The notes: generated by a model not told the origin, from the sequence alone. DNA of 64,000 nt from Arthrinium phaeospermum (GCA_006503535.1 QYRS01000003.1:1116001-1180000); one strand, 5' to 3'. Counted from the stretch's first letter, positions 1-10,575 are shown. A program made the numbers and translations.

Positions 1-137
1 GTCAATCGTTGGTGTTGTCAAGATCCCACGCGATGATACGTACCTCAAGGGAGGAATCGTTTTGACGATTGTCCTTCAAATGGCTGAGCATGTCTTCGCG
101 ACCAAACACCATGATCACTCGAAATCACGCCGTGGAT

Positions 138-163
138 GCAGTTTAGCCTCTTGCCCAGGAGGT
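138..163 (-). repeat. Hairpin 26-mer motif, copy 1
   Basis: The 26 bases here are identical to those at 4,709-4,734 and differ at a few positions from the copies at 2,833, 3,013 and 13,993. The plus strand carries CCTC, an 8-base loop and GAGG. Loop bases differ between the two subfamilies while the CCTC/GAGG arms are kept. On the minus strand it can be read as PPGQEAKL or PPGYEVKL. Origin unknown. Confidence 0.8.
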
Positions 164-417
164 GTGCCAAAGTGTATGAAAAGATGCTCAAATTGTTCTG
201 CCTGCCTGGCCAAGCTATGTAGTCCACCAGAGTTGCCTCTCTATCCCTATCCATGTCTCTTTGCTGACCGCTTTGGGGGTCAAATGGGGGCAGTGAGAGA
301 TTCAGCATGGAGGTGCTTGTTGATGGGGATCTTGCCGGTTGGCTCGGGGCAGGGGCAATAGTAGCACCGGTGGCAGGGGCTCCTTGGGTCGTCTCTGTCG
401 TCGCGGTAACCTCTCTC

Positions 418-532
418 TCCAAGGGACTCCAGCCTCCAGCACATCTCAAGCACCAACACACCCAGCGGCCAGAAGTCCATCTTGGTATATCGGGCCTCGT
501 CCAACGAAACCTCGGGCTCCAGATATTCCCTG
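418..532 (-). pseudogene. Sch9-type AGC kinase, C-lobe fragment
   Basis: Read on the minus strand, this piece matches subdomains VIII-IX of Sch9/SckA kinases: REYLEPEV followed by SLDEARYTKMDFWPLGVLVL. The usual family sequence is EYLAPEV...YTKMVDFWSLGVLVFEM, so the APE triplet has become EPE and one residue is lost before DFW. No kinase domain continues on either side. It lies downstream, in kinase order, of the N-lobe fragment near 2.1-2.3 kb, with about 1.6 kb of unrelated repeats between. Seen: the motifs and their order. Inferred: both pieces come from one Sch9-like ancestor. Confidence 0.7.
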
Positions 533-1798
533 GTGTGATCCCTGCACGTTCTGCCGCCGTCGGCACCGAACTTGGTATCCTGTTACAGGCCGCCGCCACC
601 TGCAATCCCAAGCGAGAAACGGACGCAGAATCGGAGGCGGAACAGCCCACGGTGCCTATTCTTTTCATCGCTCCGCCGCCTCTGGGAACGCATGGGGCTG
701 ACCTCCGGTAGGTCATCAGGGCTTCGTTGACGCGTCGGTTGCCTTGTACTCAAACGAGAAGTACTGTGTCTAAACGGCGTTCATCGCGGCCTCAACGCAT
801 CATGGACGTCGTTAAGCCCAAAGACAGAACCCTGAGCGAGGAAGACCTCATCGTTCTCCTCGCCAATAGCAAACTCGTGGTAGCCCCTCAAAATCAAGAT
901 AGTTCTCAGGGTTGCTAATATCGACGGGGGTGGGGGGTTGCGGGAGGGCAGGCAGACATGTGGCGAGTCTCTTCCTTCTCGTCAATGGGGATCAGAACAA
1001 GAGTGGAAGAGAGGCTGAGTATGTGTTGGGTAGATGGATAGAGAATATCTAAAACTCCCTGTCAGTCACCTGCTTTGTGTATGTGCACAGGTTCCAGTCA
1101 ACTTGGGGAAAGTTCACATACCTCTGAGAGCACAAAGACCGCTAGCAGGCAGCCTAGAACACACGCCTGCTTTTGACCTTCTGCCATCTCCGCTAGCAGA
1201 AACAACGGCTCCATGTCGCAACCATTGCGTCTGAGGCAAATGCGTGCGACTGCATGTTCGCATGGGCGGGCAGATGTTCTGTGTTCATAGACGGGTGACT
1301 GAACTGCAAGCCGGGACCAACAGGGAACTCGGTGCCGGCATCTCCCTTGTGATGGCTTAGCACCTCTTCTGCTTGAGATAGTCTTTCTTCACGAGCTTGA
1401 CCTCGTTCTACGACGTTCGTCTCGCGGCTGGGCCTACTTCTCGACGCGGTCAACGTCGTCCGCACGATATTGCTCGTCACCTTAGTGGACATCACTTACT
1501 CTTGACGTCTCTCCTTCAGCTCAGCGGGAGTAGTGTCGGGGATGACATGGGGTGTGGTAGCATCAGAGGGAAGACTTGATCGGGGACGGAGACTTGACGG
1601 CCAGTGGTCTCAGCTCGCTTGAGAGCCTTGTTTTGCTCTTGTGTAATGATAGCCTCTTGGGAAGGGCTGCAAACATATAAACGCACGTCCACCTAATCAA
1701 CGACAAATAAGCTGTGGTCTGGGTATCCAAGGGGGCAGTGTCTTCGTGGGTATCTTCAGGGGATTCGCAGTTTGTTGCTGTTGGTGTGGGGAGTCCAA

Positions 1799-1864
1799 GG
1801 AATGCCAAATGGAATGCCAAGGGGAATGCCAAGGAGAATGCCAAGGGGAATGCCAAGCGGGATG
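1799..1864. repeat. 12-bp minisatellite
   Basis: Five consecutive 12-base units of the form GGAATGCCAAGG with one or two changes per unit, then a partial unit. It lies within fragmentary minus-strand sequence downstream of the Sch9-like N-lobe fragment. In one minus frame it gives a WHSP repeat, but nothing suggests that this frame is translated. Confidence 0.9.
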
Positions 1865-2112
1865 CTTCTTGAATCTGCCCGACAGGCCACTCGTTGGCAC
1901 CCTGAACTCGACGCCGCTTGGTTTCGAGGGTGGCTCAAAGATCGGCCCCCAGATCGTGAGGTTGATGTCTACGCTTCGACCCTCTACTCGGAGCATGTTG
2001 AAAGCTCCCTTTCGGAGATAGAAAGCCCGGTAGGTTTGCATCCTCGTCTTCCCCGGGTGCCAGGGGATCCGTGAGTGCTCTGCCCTGTGTCTCTGTCGGA
2101 AAATACTTGCTT

Positions 2113-2306
2113 GTATCTAACAAGATATTTTCGGGCTTGAGATCGCGGTACACAATGTCGCTGTGATGAAGATGTTGTATGGCCAGGATCAGCTCGGAAA
2201 TAAAACTTGGCCCTCTTTTCGTCGAAGCGGCCTTCCTTCTGCAAATGCCAGAATAGTTCGCCTCCTGACATGTAGTCGGTGACTAGGAAAAGATCACCAG
2301 ATATGG
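2113..2306 (-). pseudogene. Sch9-type AGC kinase, hinge-to-catalytic-loop fragment
   Basis: The minus strand encodes DLFLVTDYMSGGELFWHLQK, then EGRFDEKRAKFY, and after a frame change the segment ELILAIQHLHHSDIVYRDLK and PENILLD. This is the hinge, helix E and YRDLKPEN catalytic loop of Sch9 kinases. The two halves lie in different frames: two bases are missing after KFY, which breaks the reading frame. The glycine loop and the DFG segment are absent nearby. This is a decayed DNA copy, not a functional kinase. Confidence 0.8.
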
Positions 2307-2487
2307 CCAGGCCAGGCGCTGTCTCGCCTCGAGAGCGCGGCCCGGCCCGGCCATGGTGTCATAGCAGCAGCTCGGGGTTTCTAGAGCTAGGATTCACCTG
2401 TTCAGTCACCAAACCAGATGTAAAGATGCATTGCATATTCACCGACATACCGCTCAGACTTGGGCTCGCCCTTCGCCCCAAATTGCT

Positions 2488-2720
2488 TGCACCGCAGTGC
2501 CAACCTTGGGCCTCAGATACCGACCCTGGGCTCTGTATGCCGACCCTGGGTTCCGTGTCCGCCAGTCCTGGGCTCGATATGCGCTGATGGCCCCAAGACC
2601 GGCTGGATAGCACGGAGGTCCCGGGTTCGGCCAGAAGAGCCCAAGGCCGGTTCAGATGGCTCTGAGGGCCCAAGGCTGGCTCGACATGCGCTGATGGCCC
2701 GGACTCGGCGAGTGTCTGCA
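2488..2720. repeat. Irregular short repeats (CCGACCCTGGGCT-like)
   Basis: Imperfect copies of a roughly 20-base unit (CCGACCCTGGGCTCTGTATG type) are followed by two copies of CTCGAtATGCGCTGATGGCCC about 115 bases apart and several GAGxGCCCAAGGC words. The pattern looks like successive slippage and short segment duplication. No domain is recognisable in any frame. Confidence 0.7.
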
Positions 2721-2724
2721 ACTA

Positions 2725-3095
2725 ATGTCAGCAAGTTTCGTCTCTGGAGAACAGATTTCCCGCCAAGGAAAAAAATGACTTCATTTGCACCAACCTCTTT
2801 TTTCCATTTTCCTTCATTTTCAACACGCGGATGCAGTTTAACCTCATACCCAGGAGGACTCTTGACCAAGTACTCGCAGTTTCCTTCCCCCAAATGTTTC
2901 TGCAAGTGGTGTTAGCAAATTCCATCTGTGGAAACAAAGTCTCCTATTCTGGAAAAAGGGACTTGCCGTTGCACCAACCTCCATCTTCATTCGTCTTTTC
3001 TGAAGACGTCGCTGCAGTTTAACCTCATACCCAGGAGGGCCCTCGGCAGTGTATTTGAGTAAGTACTCGCATTTTTCCTTCCCCCAAAGAAATCA
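2725..3095. repeat. Degenerate tandem repeat, about 180-bp unit
   Basis: Two full units and a partial third. Each begins with GTyAGCAA(A/G)TT, a TCTGGA(G/A)A word and GCACCAACCTCy, and carries the hairpin 26-mer (2,833 and 3,013, 180 bases apart). Each then has a GTACTCGCA word and TTCCTTCCCCCAAA. Read on the minus strand, the units give EYLVKSPPGYEVKL and EYLLKYTAEGPPGYEVKL. This suggests duplicated coding sequence of a family I do not recognise. Confidence 0.75.
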
Positions 3096-3168
3096 GTCGT
3101 ATCTTTCCTTGGAGAGATTCTCCCCCTACAGGAAAGAAGGATGCTCCCACCTTCTTCTTTTCTCCTTT

Positions 3169-3226
3169 TTCGATTCATACCAAGGTTTCCCGGCAGAAAC
3201 AAAAGACTCACAAAGAGCAGGTTACT
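3169..3226. repeat. Dispersed CT-tract/GGCAGAAA motif, copy A
   Basis: A pyrimidine-rich tract is followed by TCGATTCATACCAAGGTTTC and GGCAGAAACAAAAGACTCAC plus AAAGAGCAGGTTAC. It is almost identical over about 57 bases to 10,349-10,404. It resembles, over 35 bases, a sequence inside intron 1 of the metalloprotease-like gene (53,287-53,321). Confidence 0.8.
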
Positions 3227-3782
3227 TCCCTTCTCGGTGAACGAGAGGGCCCAGAGGTTGCCCACCTGGCAGGTGAAATTGGTACTAGTGTCGATGCTCC
3301 CGCCCTCCTAGGAGAGGTGGTCGGAGAGGAGAAACCCCTTGGAGAATGAGGCTGTTTCTGGTTCTGAACGCCCCGGCTGCTTCCCGGCTAATGAGCTGGC
3401 CCATACTTCGCCCAGGGATAAGGTGCATGGCATTGTGTCAGGGACGTATCTCTCTCGCCGGATTTCGCTGCATGTTCTGGAGTATCCTAGCCTCTCAACG
3501 ATCGTTCCAAGGGAAAGCTGGTACTTGGTCATGTACCCATCGACTTACACCAGTGCCATGAGCTCGGGGGGAAAGCTGGTACGTGCTGCTAGAGGGCTTC
3601 TAGCTGAATCTTCAAGCCAGACCAAATCGCTTCTTCATCCTTCGGTCGTGCCTTCTGGATCCCCCCTGATGGCCGCCGCAGAGTGGGAGAACTGACAGGC
3701 TGGTCCGGAGAATCTCTTGGCCATCTTTGTCTTGGGACGGCTGTGGGTGGGTGGCAGTGGGAAAAGTTTGGCTTCGTGGTCG

Positions 3783-3880
3783 TACTTCGCCTGCTCCTGG
3801 GGATGCCGACTGGATTGGCTCGCGTCTCATGCCCATACTTCTCCTGCTCTTGGAGATACCGATCGAATCGGCACGCGCCT
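3783..3880. repeat. Two-copy 53-bp tandem repeat
   Basis: Two units starting TACTTCkCCTGCTCyTGGrGATrCCGA lie 53 bases apart. The minus strand can read a repeated QEQEKYGHE / QEQAKYDHE peptide. The surrounding region (3.3-4.1 kb) is open in minus frames but shows no known domain. Confidence 0.75.
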
Positions 3881-4708
3881 CCTCCCCCAGACTCGACAGG
3901 CGGTGTGTAAGGAGCATATGTATTGTCTTCTGATGCTTGGATGGGAGAGCAGAACCGTTGATGGTGCAACACAGCTTTCGCCGGTGGTGGGCGGCCTCGA
4001 GCACGAGGGGGCTGTTGCGGAATCTTCTGTATCAAGCGGCTCCTTCCTCGGCTACCTCAGCCCAGGAAAGGCAAAGTCTTGTCGGCTCGGTGGTGCGGTG
4101 TCCTTGGCGATGCAAACAGAGACTGAGCTATAGTCTCGGGGAGCTGGGAGGTAGTCTCGAGCGAGGCAGTCTTGAAGTAGGTGACAAGGGGGAAGAATAG
4201 AAACAATTGTTCGAAAATGGGAAGCAATGTTGCTGGCTCGTCTGCCAGTGTTGTGTATTGACAGAACGTCTGAAGATGTGGGAGGTGAGGGCTGGTCGGT
4301 CTTGTTGCCGTGTTGTTGCGGTTGTCAACAAGTAAGTGTTGTTGCAAGTCCTGCTGCCGCTTGCCAGAACTGTCAGTCATCTACAAAGTGTAGAGCCATC
4401 TTGACCAAGTATTCTCGGGAGTACTGGTGAGGTTGTCATTGTTGGTCTGGCCGTTTGAGGGCATCCCAATATCGAAGGTTTGGGGGAGGTGGGACACTGA
4501 TTGGGGGCGTGTAGGTGGTGTTTCCTTCGAACGGCGCTTCTTTTGGCCGACTCCATCCAGTATAATCAGCCGGTCGCCACCTCGGTCTTGCCGCTAATGT
4601 GGCTGACTTTGGGTGCTGTCGGTTGTAAAGTCTGCCAGGGAAATCACTCCTCTTTCCCTCGTGTTCTGTGTTCCTTCCGTCTTTCCCGCGGTTAGTTACA
4701 CAGTGGCT

Positions 4709-4734
4709 GCAGTTTAGCCTCTTGCCCAGGAGGT
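4709..4734 (-). repeat. Hairpin 26-mer motif, copy 4
   Basis: Identical over 26 bases to the copy at 138-163, though the flanks differ. This indicates dispersal of a short unit rather than one long duplication. No gene is visible around it (4.1-5.1 kb). Confidence 0.8.
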
Positions 4735-6200
4735 CTTCACTTTTGTTACTGCACGCGTTACTCGTTTTTGACCTTCATCCAATTTATTTGCCCACATCTG
4801 CATCTATCTACTACGCACTACTTTGCTGGTGGATGCATGCCAGAGATTGGTGTGTTTTCCAAAGATAACTTTGGTTTTACCATTGGTTGATAGTCTCTCT
4901 GATAATTTTGTTGACTATGAGAGCCCTAGATGAGTACCGGCGATGTAGAGATATCTCTTCTGTGTAAGTGATAACTTCATGCTGGAGGAGATTGTCATGC
5001 CAGGGAAGGTGCCAACAGGGTCCATCCACACCTACACTCGGTTGAAGGGGTAGTTGCTGACATATAGTTGATCTTAGTGTATTGACTCTGTCTTTCTGGA
5101 GGTATTGCTTAGGTAGGAATTGATCTAGCCGCGGCTTGATTCCTAATCTGGAAGCCACCGCTTTCCAGCGAACGAACGAGACCCTTGGTAGCCGAATTCT
5201 CGACCGAAGTCGCTTCTCGAAGCGTTTCACGCGGAGCTAAAGTCGTTCGTGGCAGGCGTAACGACCGCAAGGAAATGCATGACGAGTCCTCGTCATCTGC
5301 CTTCATCGTCTCGGCAGCTTCCTTCTTTAAATCCACTGCTCTCCCAGCAGCTCACCCAGTGCTTCGAGGATCCTTGCCTCCAGAAACAATGCACCACCCT
5401 CACAGTCACTCGGCCGGTATCGACTCTTGGCCGACCTCCGCCGGAAGCCCCACCGTTCGTGTCTAAGTCATGTATTGTCAGCTTCGTTCGGAACCCGCTT
5501 TTGAAGGAGGTTTGCACCTACTCGCCCCCCTGGGGAAACCCCTAGTACGGAGCATTCGTCCAGATGCTACATCCCATTTGCCGATGAGCTGCAGTGGCCA
5601 ACATTGCACACTTCCGCAGGAGCACGTCGATGCACCTTCGCTTGATGCGTTGATGTTCATGTACCATCTTCCTCTTCTCCACTCCCACTGTACAAGCAAG
5701 CTGTGCCCCGCCCCTTTTTGCAGCTGCTACAATGTGAAGTTAGTTGAATGGATCTGGTAATATCATTTGGAGAGAACTCACAAGGTGGTAACAATGACGC
5801 CACCCCCGACCACCACACCCCCCAAATACATTGTCTACCGTGTGAAGAAATCCTTCACAATAGTCACGTAGTGACTATAGTTACGCCATGGCCGTCTTAT
5901 TCAATGTAGGCGGGAGCTCTTGACCAGCCAGGTCCAGAAAGGAAGAACCTTTCTTTCAGAGAGGCAGCGAGATGAGGAGACATTAAGAACTGCAGCCTTG
6001 AACCCCTCGCTGAAATCTTCGTTGCTGAAGAAAACCCAATCGTATCTGTGCAGCTTCGTCGTGAAGCCGGCCGAGAACCGGTGGCAAATCGGTCACTCAG
6101 GAAAAGAAACTGGTCTCGAATCGGTTGCGGAGGAAGTATCGTGGAACGAGATCTCGGATTCGCAATAACTCCATATCTCAGGGAAGAAACGAGGGCACCG
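4735..6200. other. Stretch without a recognisable gene
   Basis: Minus-strand frames stay open in places (5,109-5,517 and 5,897-6,280), but none contains a domain I recognise. A short word CGGAGCATyCGTCCAGATGC near 5,550 recurs near 20,105. It appears to be part of the fragment mosaic. Confidence 0.5.
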
Positions 6201-6389
6201 GTGAAGCTCGGGTTAGGAGGGTGCTTCAGGAGATTGAATCTTTCAGGCTCGTCGTCAGGGCCTTGTCGCGTGCCCACCACATATCGTCATTCTTTCCCAC
6301 CTCACCCTTCTCTCTCACCCGAGTCTTCCGCTTCGGGCTGAATCGCATTATAGCAGGGGATCCAAGCGAGAGATTATCGCAGGGGATCC

Positions 6390-6790
6390 AAGTGACAGCG
6401 TGTGCGACGGTGAGACCTAGCGCCTTCTTGCCATCATCATGATAGCTTATTCTTGACCCTTGGAAATATCCTAGTGCCAAAAGCTCGTTGAACGTCTCGG
6501 GCTTCAGGCTCATCGAAGTGTCCGAATAGTCGGTTGACAACTTCCGGATGAACTCGGACAAGTGAGTGATTCCGAGGGACTGTGCCCAATCCAGTTGAGC
6601 TAAACCCAGATTTCTTGACCCTCGGAAATATCCCAGTGCTAGAAGTTCGTTAAACTTCCGGGGGCCCGAGTGAGAGCGTGTGCGACGGTGGGACCCAGCT
6701 CTTTCTCGCCATCATCGTGGTAGCTTATTTTTGATCCTTGGAAGTATCCCAGGGCTTGAGGCTCGTTGAACCTCTCGGGTTCCTCTTCCA
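6390..6790 (-). repeat. Tandem duplicated segment, about 280-bp spacing
   Basis: The segment 6,390-6,513 recurs at 6,670-6,790 with a partial copy at 6,609-6,673. Shared features are GTGTGCGACGGTG, CGCCATCATC and TTGAwCCTTGGAArTATCC. On the minus strand the copies read as a repeated peptide ALGYFQGSrISYHDDG followed by TVAHA. The copies diverge by point changes and by truncation. The family is not recognised. Confidence 0.8.
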
Positions 6791-7149
6791 GACGGCAACA
6801 TACATCGATCAGGGCTATGCCCCGGCCGGACTCGGGGTCCCTACAGCGGTGCTGCAGGGTGGTGCGACCGCGGTCATGGAGACTTGCCGCATGCTCCTCA
6901 CTCTCCGTGTCATTTCGGCCCGTAGTCTGAGAGCTTGTATCCTTGCGCGCAACAAGCCTGCAGCGTCTTTCGGTGTATGCTTCAGCGGCTCTTCCACGAT
7001 CTCCCCGGCCACTCACCAAAGTACGACGGATCCTCGTCGATGCGGTCTGTGGGCTGTGAATCCATGATATTCTCGCAAGGTCGAACAACCTGCCGAACTC
7101 CTACGTCCTCGGAATCGCCGGTTCTCTGATCCAAGAATCTCTCGAGCCC

Positions 7150-7425
7150 AGAAAGCTCTACCGTGTGGAGAAAACCTTCATGGGTCTTGTTAAACGGCAA
7201 TGCATCCGCGAGCTGTCCACGCTTGTCCGCAAAGTCAAGTGGCCGTCCGCTTGGCTCCCAGACAGGCCTACCGTGTGGAGAACACCTTCGTGGTTCTCGT
7301 TGAACTGCAGCGCGTCCACGAAGGCCTACGGGGTGACGGCAACCTTCGTGGCTCTTGTTAAACGGCAATGCATCTGCGAGCTGTCCGCGCTTATCGGCAA
7401 AGGCAAGTGGCCGTCCGCATGGCTC
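7150..7425 (-). repeat. Duplicated coding-like segment (ADKRGQLADALPFNK)
   Basis: Two copies of about 95 bases, near 7,150-7,250 and 7,330-7,425, read ADKRGQLADALPFNK on the minus strand. A shorter third piece lies between them. The minus frame runs open from about 7,700 to 6,980. Glutamine/alanine-rich low-complexity sequence lies at its start. No known domain. Confidence 0.7.
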
Positions 7426-7552
7426 TGGTTTGTGTCCATGGATGTCATCAGGACTGGAGGTCTCAACTTTCGCAACGGTCGCAGGGGCAATTTCGGTCGC
7501 GCCTACTGCAGCAGCTGCAGCTTCTTGCTGCTGGTCTTGGTAGGAGGACGAG

Positions 7553-8049
7553 ATGATCGTCGCTTCCTGTTGATGCTGTGACGATGACGCGGGGTTGGCT
7601 GTATGCTGACCCAATGACGCGATGGGACCCTGTACAGGCGCGATACGCGCCAACCAAAGCCACTCAATCTCTGACCCCAGTTTCATCTCTGAGGCCACGA
7701 CGGAGCGATCTCGGCTCTTGCGTAGGCCTCGAGCCTCCAGGAAGGTAATAATGAGTTTACCCTTCTGCCAAGAGAGCCCAGAGCTGCCGCCGCCTCCACT
7801 CTTCTCCTATACGGGAGTGTCGCGCCCACTGACTGCTTCCACCGCATTCTTGTTGCCCCTGACCCTGCGACGATGAAGTGATCGTCGCTTCCTGTTGATG
7901 TTGTGACGAGGTGATCGTCGCTTCCTGTTGAGACTGTGACGGCGATGCGGGGTTGGCTGTATGTTGATCCAAGGACGCGATGGGACCCTGTACAGGCGCG
8001 ATACGCGACAACCAAAGCCACTCAATCTCTGACCCCAGTTTGATCCCTG
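7553..8049 (-). repeat. 140-bp direct repeat, two copies plus a partial
   Basis: 7,553-7,690 and 7,911-8,049 share about 140 bases, including GATCGTCGCTTCCTGTTGA, GCGGGGTTGGCTGTATG and GGGACCCTGTACAGGCGCGA. A 32-base partial copy sits at 7,879. On the minus strand both copies read KLGSEIEWLWL and RIAPVQGPIASL. The copies are close enough to suggest a fairly recent duplication. Confidence 0.85.
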
Positions 8050-8484
8050 TTGCCCCTGACCCTGATATGATGAGGGGATGGTCGCTTCCCCCTGTCCGCA
8101 AGGCCAGGGGTCTTGGCAGCTCGGCGAGTCTCCAAGACGAGGCAAGCCACCCCCCTGCAAGGCACGGCCACCCTCCGCCCTGCAAGGCACGGCCATGCTT
8201 CCGCCACTGCTGCTGCTGCTGGTGTCTTGGCGGGAACGTGAGGTCCGGGCCAACCTCGGGGCAATCCTGGAAGAGGAGGACCAGGGGGCCGTATCTTGTC
8301 TCACTGTCGCCGTTGTTGCGCCAAGACCTACTTTCTGGAAGGGCGAGGTTTTGCTCTGTCCACTCCGGGAAGTACCTTTTCATTGAACGAAGAGCGTTGG
8401 CGTTGGGGGTAACGGACACTGTGTCCGTATAAACGGGTCAGAAGCTAATGCTGCCACCGGAGTGGTCAATGAACTTTGTGTTGT

Positions 8485-8830
8485 TCACCTCGTTCTCGTC
8501 GCTCCTGTGGTGGGGATCAGGATGTTCTTCTTGATGGCATCGCGCAGAGGGCCGGAACTTTCGCCTTTCATGCGCCCGAGGTACTTCGGGTCGAATATGG
8601 TGTTGCCTTCTGAGTGGTCAACGAGCTCCGAGATGTCTTCCTCCTCATCCAGGTCAGGAACTCGGCTTCGGAGAAGAGAGAAGATGGCCATAAAGATGGC
8701 ATTGAGGCTGTCGGCCCGTCGAGACACATCACGAGGCTTGTTGACATGAGGGTCTGCCTTGTCGATGTCCGTGATGACGAGGTAGTTGTTTGCGACGCTC
8801 TTGTAGGACTGAAACTCGTTAGCAAATCGG
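8485..8830 (-). pseudogene. Unidentified minus-strand exon-like segment
   Basis: A single open minus-strand frame reads about 110 residues containing SYKSVANNYLVITDIDKADP, SLNAIFMAIFSLLRSRVPDL and DEEEDISELV. A donor-like GTAAGT lies just upstream on the minus strand at about 8,857, after DAKFIEE. The acceptor-like TTTCAG precedes SYKS. The peptide looks protein-like in composition, but I do not recognise the family. It may be one exon of a captured or decayed gene. Confidence 0.4.
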
Positions 8831-9093
8831 TTGTTGAAGAAGTTCTTGGGTATGACTTACTTCTTCAATGAACTTGGCATCAGGGGGCCACCCTTTGTTC
8901 GAGTGAGTCGCAGTTGTCAGTCGTTGTGCTGCTGCTGTTGCCGTTGAACATGTTGCTGAATGTTCCTGGGCCGGCCAAGCCCCCTTTGTCGAAGTTATCA
9001 TCAGGCATACCGACCACCGCCAATAAGGCCAGCTCACCAGCGACCTCGGCAAGTCATCAGATTGCAGCGCCAGTGTTGAAGGTACTGCTCTGT

Positions 9094-9219
9094 GGCTGAG
9101 TTTAATGTCATCCCAGGACAAGATCACAAATCACAACAGGAATCACAGGAACATAGGAACCACTCATATGTCTCAATGACTCATTCCTTCACTATATACC
9201 ACTTCCAGCTATAAGATGT
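9094..9219 (-). repeat. Dispersed 125-bp repeat, copy 1
   Basis: About 125 bases, matching 17,033-17,145 with indels. Shared words are GGCTGAGTTTA, TCCCAGGAC and CTATATACCACTTCCAGCTA. Both copies are preceded by a GTTGTCGTTGCTGTTG-like tract, so the duplicated block may be larger than the clear match. Confidence 0.8.
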
Positions 9220-9334
9220 ACACAGGCTTGAAGTTGCTGCTTCCCATGTCTTCCACCCATATCATTGCTCGACCTTGCCCATCTTTAGCCAAAACCAGGC
9301 CCGGCTTCATGGAGCTGGAATCCAGATCCCGAAG

Positions 9335-9545
9335 ACTCGCGCCAGGCTCAAGTCGCCAAGCTTCAGCATGCCTTTGGGGCAAGTCAGATGATTCTAATGC
9401 TTCATCGCGACTTGGATAATCAGAAGATTCTGTGGCTTCAAGTCACGATGAAGCACCCGGTTTTGGTGGCAGAAGTCTATGCCCCCCTTTGGCAGCTGGC
9501 ACATGAAGGGCTCGGGTGCTTTCACGATGGCTATGTTGATGTGAC
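9335..9545 (-). pseudogene. Pho85-type cyclin-dependent kinase fragment
   Basis: The minus strand reads [20 protein letters not shown] then [10 protein letters not shown], interrupted by stops, then KGMLKLGDLSLARVFGI. This is the helix E, catalytic loop (HRDLKPQN) and DFG region of Pho85 kinases. The DFG motif reads GDLSLA instead of GDFGLA. Stops lie between the two parts, and no N-lobe or activation segment follows. It is a non-functional fragment. Confidence 0.75.
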
Positions 9546-10029
9546 GCGCCGTTGGTGACGACAGCAGCAGCGTCCATCTCCTGGTTTTGTGGATGCAGGT
9601 GTTGAGATGCTGTGTGCCGGGAGCCATCAGGTTTGGGCGCCTTTTTAGACGTGGGTTTCGTCTTCTCATCGCTGCCTGGCTGATACAGTTAGTGATTTGG
9701 TTCATCAAAGCACTTCTTGCTACTAGCACTGGGGATATCACCGGTGCGTCTTACCAGTCTCTTGTCCAACCGAATTTCGGTCCCCGCGCTTCTTTCTTCG
9801 TTCTCCAGCTGTGCAAAGCACAACCGGAATCTTCTCTTCTCGGCGTGTGCAGCTTCTGGTCTTCCTGGTGCAGATGTCTTGGAGGTGGCCGGCAAAGAGA
9901 GCTGAAAGAACTCGTCGCAGATTGGCGTGGTTGTTGGTTCTGAAAGGAGGGGACCGGGCGGCGCTTGGAAGGGTCTTTCGCTTCCTGCCCCTTTCTTCGT
10001 GTTTCCCGATTCCCCTCCCATCATCTTTG

Positions 10030-10118
10030 CATACTCACGTTCAAATTCGGCCTCATCTTCAGGGTCGACTTCCCCGGCTTTTCGGGTGACGATGATTGCT
10101 TCATCCTCAGAGTCGGAT
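10030..10118 (-). pseudogene. Possible Upf2/Nmd2 C-terminal fragment
   Basis: A minus frame of about 150 residues begins with DSEDEAIIVTRKAGEVDPED and continues EAEFEREYAKMM. This resembles the acidic C-terminal segment of fungal Upf2 (VTR...IDPEAEADFDREFAKMM). The rest of that frame, to about 9,690, has no resemblance I can name. The match is short, so the assignment is tentative. Confidence 0.4.
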
Positions 10119-10230
10119 ATCGACTTGTATGCCAAGTCACCCCGGCCGAAGCAAAGACAAACCTCCGCCCAGGTGGCCGAAACTTTCTTCCCGGCCTCGA
10201 CATCATTGCCTGAGTTGCCCGCCGAAGCAT

Positions 10231-10575
10231 CGGAGGGAACGGCACGCTTGGCGCGCTTTGTGGGTGTCTCGATGGCGTTGTCATCAGCGGCCTTGCCTCA
10301 GCAGCCATGGCGAGGAGAGCTTCTTCTTTCTTCTTCTTTCTTTTTTTTTCGATTCGTACCAAGGTTTCCCGGCAGAAACAAAAGACTCACAAAGAGCAGG
10401 TTACCTCAAAAATGATAAACTATGGCGAGGAGAGCGAGTGCACCATCCTCCTCCTCCTGGGTGGGAGCCTTGGAGGCGGCGGGCTCATCGTCCTCAGCAG
10501 ACAGCTTGGAGGGACCGGCGCGCTTGGCGCGCTTGGTGGGAGTCTCGATGGTGTTGTCACCAGACGCCTTGCGCT
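10231..10575 (-). repeat. Segment duplication around IETPTKRAKRA
   Basis: 10,231-10,297 and 10,509-10,575 are near copies 278 bases apart. Both read IETPTKRAKRA on the minus strand, a nuclear-localisation-like basic patch. Each is flanked by TATGGCGAGGAGAGC or CATGGCGAGGAGAGC. The CT-tract/GGCAGAAA motif (copy B) lies between the two. Confidence 0.8.
10349..10405. repeat. Dispersed CT-tract/GGCAGAAA motif, copy B
   Basis: Near-identical to 3,169-3,226 and preceded by a longer pyrimidine tract (10,318-10,349). On the minus strand it begins GTAACC directly after TTTGAG, so it could be the start of an intron in that orientation. It splits the duplicated IETPTKRAKRA segment. Confidence 0.8.
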
